From the NCBI GenBank assembly GCA_002729495.1, contig PBYE01000083.1, positions 1 to 64,000 on the forward strand: a stretch of 64,000 nt of DNA. Reading direction: 5' to 3'. This document shows, in pieces, positions 61,743 through 64,000 of this stretch. Position 1 is the first letter of the stretch, and every line of letters begins with the position of its first letter. The DNA comes from Chromatiales bacterium. GTDB lineage: Bacteria > Pseudomonadota > Gammaproteobacteria > Steroidobacterales > GCA-2729495. The notes below the pieces were generated by a model. It worked only from the letters and a program-made list of their open reading frames with translations. It was not told the DNA's origin and did no database searches. The position numbers and the translations under genes were made by a program.

Positions 61743-61773
61743 GCCCGTTTCTCCCCTTGAGATGCAGCAGCAA

Positions 61774-61990
61774 CCTTGCATGAGCTCAGGATGCATTCAA
61801 GAGCGCATGACGTAGGCTTAAGCGAAGGAATGCATCCTGAGCGCGCAAGGTGCTGAGCTTATTTGAACGACCGCATGACGAAGACCTAAGCGAAGGAATG
61901 TGCCCTGAGTGCGCCTCGCGCTGTGCTTAATGAAAGACCGCATTGCGCAGCTCTAAGCGACGGAACGCCTCCGGAGCCGCTGAAGCCAGC
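61774..61990. repeat. Structured tandem repeats, about 67-68 bp units, three copies
   Basis: Three imperfect units begin at 61801, 61869 and 61936, sharing GCATGACG and AAGCGAAGGAATG followed by CCTGAG-type text. The first copy is embedded in a 15-bp perfect inverted repeat (GCTCAGGATGCATTC, 61784-61798, with 61828-61842), extended by CCTTGC (61774-61779) with GCAAGG (61845-61850). No gene or CRISPR-like regularity. Short ORFs here are shadows. Confidence 0.75.
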
Positions 61991-61993
61991 CAT

Positions 61994-62022
61994 AAAAAAG
62001 CCCCGCGATGCGGGGCTTTTTC
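61994..62022. terminator. Bidirectional intrinsic terminator
   Basis: GCCCCGC (62000-62006) pairs with GCGGGGC (62010-62016), loop GAT, with six A before and five T after, so it can end transcription from both sides: the ABC transporter on the minus strand, and anything from the left on the plus strand. Confidence 0.9.
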
Positions 62023-62041
62023 TCGAACGATAAGAAGGCGC

Positions 62042-63928
62042 TCAGCTTTCTTCGGTTACCAGAGTGGCATCCACTTCATCCTGCTGCATCTCGAACATCT
62101 TGGCATACCACCCACCTTGCTGTACGAGTTGTGAGTGCGCACCACGCTCGGCAATTTTTCCTTCCAGCATTACCAGAATTTCGTCTGCATCAACAATAGT
62201 CGAGAGACGGTGCGCTATCGTCAGGGTGGTACGTCCCTTGGTCAGGCGCTTGAGCGCAGTCATGACACTCAGTTCCGTTTCGATATCGAGACTGGATGTA
62301 GCCTCATCCAGCAAAATTACAGGCGCATTTTTCAGAATAGCCCGGGCGATAGCCACGCGTTGGCGCTGACCACCCGATATCTTACTGCCACGCTCGCCGC
62401 ACTGGGTATCGTAGCCGTCCGGAGACGCGGCGATGAATTCTTCGAGTCCTGCTTCCCTGGCTGCCTCGGTAATTTCTTCATCGGTTGCATCGAATTTACC
62501 CATGCGGATATTTTCTTTAATCGTGTCATTAAAAATAAAGCTGCGTTGTGACACGACTGCAAACTTTCTTTGCAGGTCTGCGAGCGGGAAATCACTCAGC
62601 GGCCGTCCGCCTAAAGAAATAGAGCCATCCTGTGGGTCCCACTGCCGGAGCAGCAGGTTGACTACCGTTGACTTACCGGTGCCACTCGGGCCAACAAGGG
62701 CAACATGCCTGCCCGGAGCAATGTCCAGTGCAAAACCATCGAAAACTTTCTTCTCCCGGCTCCAGTCCGCATCGTCCGCGTCATACTCAAAACTGACATT
62801 GTCAAAATGCAGGGCTGCTTCTACGGTTTCGATAGCCTGGCTCGCCTTGTCATCAACAGCGGGTGCCTGATCCATCATCGAGAACAGACGACGTGCCGAA
62901 AAAAGTGATACCCGAAAGTCGGTGTAGTTGTTGGCCAGGCCAACCGAAAGATAGAAGCCGACTATCGAAACGGCGACCATTGCCGGCAATTCGATCAGCG
63001 GGGAAATAACGCCGGCCATCGCCAGCTCCGTGCCCCACCATGCGGACGCAAGTATACCCACGGTTATGAATATTTCTGCAAGAGCTCGCTGGTTCGCATC
63101 TGCCCCGTACAATTTATCCTGACCGGCCTGCATAGTAGCGCCGATGTCGAACAAATCCTTGGCCCGCTGTTTTTCGAAGCCGAACGCAACCGTGTCGCGC
63201 ACGCCCTGAATACTCTCGGAAACGAATGCGTTTACTTCACCAATCTGCTCACGGTACTCGATGCCATCGCCACCCAGCCTGGCTACCAGCCAGGGGAGTA
63301 CAAGCGTGGTACCTAAGTAGAAAGGCGCCAGCACATAGACAAAAGTTGGTTCGACCGTCCAGCACCAGGCCAGGATAATCAGCGGTACCACGATGGCCGT
63401 AACCGCGGGCGCAATCGTGTGTGCATAAAACGGCTCGATGCGTTCGCAGTCCGTCATTACGCGGGAAACGGCATCGCCCGATTGTAGTTTTGCCGTCTTG
63501 GCAGGCGCCAGCGGCAACATCGAGTAATAGAAAGAATCCCGGAATGCGGCAAGAATGCGGAACGCTACATAATGGCCCGTGTAGTTCTCGATGTACGAGG
63601 TGATGCCCACAACAGTGCCGGCCAACGCAATCCAGCCGACCTGCGTCCATATGATTCCCCAGTTCGTGCTTTCCAGGTTACCGGTCATATGGCTCCAGAA
63701 GGTCGACCCGTTCATTACTTCGGTAGCCACATAGCCATCCATATAGATACCGATGCTGGCAGCGGCCACGCCCAGAACGGCTGCCTGGCCAATAAACTTG
63801 ATCGCGCGCGCAGTCAGCGACGTAAACATGATCAGGTTGAACGGCGTCATGAACGACAGTAGACGCCGAATAATCTCGTAGTTGCTGGCCTTTGGTGCTG
63901 CGCCTGCAGTAGCTTCCATGGTGGTCAT
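62042..63928 (-). CDS. ABC transporter, fused permease and ATPase (exporter)
   Basis: 628-aa half-transporter. TM domain of about six helices (20-330), then the nucleotide-binding domain (about 370-615): Walker A VGPSGTGKST, signature SGGQRQRVAIARA, Walker B VILLDEATSSLD and the H-loop TIAHRLSTI. This is type IV (ABCB/MsbA-like) exporter architecture, and the substrate is unknown. The gene upstream, which ends 17 bp before it, is cut by the window edge; it may be the heterodimer partner. Confidence 0.93.
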   Translation of the reverse strand: MTTMEATAGAAPKASNYEIIRRLLSFMTPFNLIMFTSLTARAIKFIGQAAVLGVAAASIGIYMDGYVATEVMNGSTFWSHMTGNLESTNWGIIWTQVGWIALAGTVVGITSYIENYTGHYVAFRILAAFRDSFYYSMLPLAPAKTAKLQSGDAVSRVMTDCERIEPFYAHTIAPAVTAIVVPLIILAWCWTVEPTFVYVLAPFYLGTTLVLPWLVARLGGDGIEYREQIGEVNAFVSESIQGVRDTVAFGFEKQRAKDLFDIGATMQAGQDKLYGADANQRALAEIFITVGILASAWWGTELAMAGVISPLIELPAMVAVSIVGFYLSVGLANNYTDFRVSLFSARRLFSMMDQAPAVDDKASQAIETVEAALHFDNVSFEYDADDADWSREKKVFDGFALDIAPGRHVALVGPSGTGKSTVVNLLLRQWDPQDGSISLGGRPLSDFPLADLQRKFAVVSQRSFIFNDTIKENIRMGKFDATDEEITEAAREAGLEEFIAASPDGYDTQCGERGSKISGGQRQRVAIARAILKNAPVILLDEATSSLDIETELSVMTALKRLTKGRTTLTIAHRLSTIVDADEILVMLEGKIAERGAHSQLVQQGGWYAKMFEMQQDEVDATLVTEES

Positions 63929-63945
63929 ATCTGTTACTCCGAATC

Positions 63946-64000
63946 TTAAACAGCAGCCGCGGATTTCAGCGCGGCAGCGTTTTCGATTGCTTGTTTAGTC
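63946..64000 (-). CDS. C-terminal end of a gene truncated by the window edge
   Basis: The last 17 sense codons of a minus-strand gene, reading TKQAIENAAALKSAAAV then TAA, continue beyond the window. GGAG follows its stop as the SD of the ABC transporter, and the pair are probably one operon. The remnant is too short to name; an ABC exporter partner or a small Ala-rich protein is possible. Confidence 0.6.
   Translation of the reverse strand, partial: TKQAIENAAALKSAAAV

Noticed and set aside
61801-61990. CRISPR array
   Set aside because: Only three imperfect 67-68 bp units without conserved short repeats and unique spacers; no cas genes.

Overview
The window reads as a chromosomal segment of a free-living, respiring gammaproteobacterium, moderately GC-rich and densely coded on both strands. 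The lineage call rests on MsrPQ, MiaE, GlnK-AmtB, SohB, LipA, HD-GYP proteins with a DUF3391 N-terminus, a TIGR04211 SH3 protein, RAYT/REP elements and many Sec and Tat lipoproteins. A marine Woeseiaceae-like lineage is a guess only. There is no rRNA, tRNA, CRISPR array, prophage or plasmid backbone in view.

Layout. 0-6.1 kb: cyclic-di-GMP signalling (two HD-GYP proteins, both lacking the His of the HD pair, and an EAL protein with a dead GGDEF domain), a coiled-coil/HhH membrane protein and a Tat lipoprotein of the DUF1838 type. 6.3-12 kb: envelope and methionine-sulfoxide repair (MsrA, MsrP-MsrQ), a 29-codon ORF with its own terminator, a TPR/TonB-C protein and an orphan TRAP binding protein. 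12-16 kb: glnK-amtB with a probable sigma-54 promoter, and miaE. 16-20 kb: dacB, a PAS-PAS sigma-54 activator and, divergently, a small secreted protein behind a near-consensus sigma-54 promoter. 20-20.7 kb: a RAYT transposase between inverted REP elements. 21.7-26.5 kb: a 2-oxoacid:ferredoxin oxidoreductase operon (GltD/ferredoxin-like protein, KorA, KorB). 26.8-34 kb: dihydroorotase, prolyl aminopeptidase, M16 protease, MFS transporter.

34-36.3 kb: an exported methyltransferase-like lipoprotein and an AT-rich sulfotransferase segment flanked by a 44-bp direct repeat of the methyltransferase leader. 36.3-39.4 kb: an orphan contractile-sheath gene followed by two unidentified genes, with no tube, baseplate or ATPase nearby. 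39.5-43.5 kb: L,D-transpeptidase, M48 protease, SohB and LipA. 44-52 kb: OmpA-family protein, alpha/beta hydrolase, HAD phosphatase, glyoxalase I, a membrane diguanylate cyclase, Ogt, a DUF192 protein and a membrane Zn protease. 52-57 kb: an RND efflux pair. 57-64 kb: FMN-binding and SnoaL-like proteins, a frameshifted calcium-repeat protein, a diheme cytochrome c, a second DUF1838 Tat lipoprotein, a highly structured intergenic repeat region and an ABC exporter whose upstream neighbour is cut by the window edge.

Strongest leads: the orphan sheath trio, the sigma-54 activator/small secreted protein pair, the duplicated-leader sulfotransferase insertion, the 29-codon basic ORF, and the structured non-coding stretches at 43.85 and 61.7-62.0 kb.
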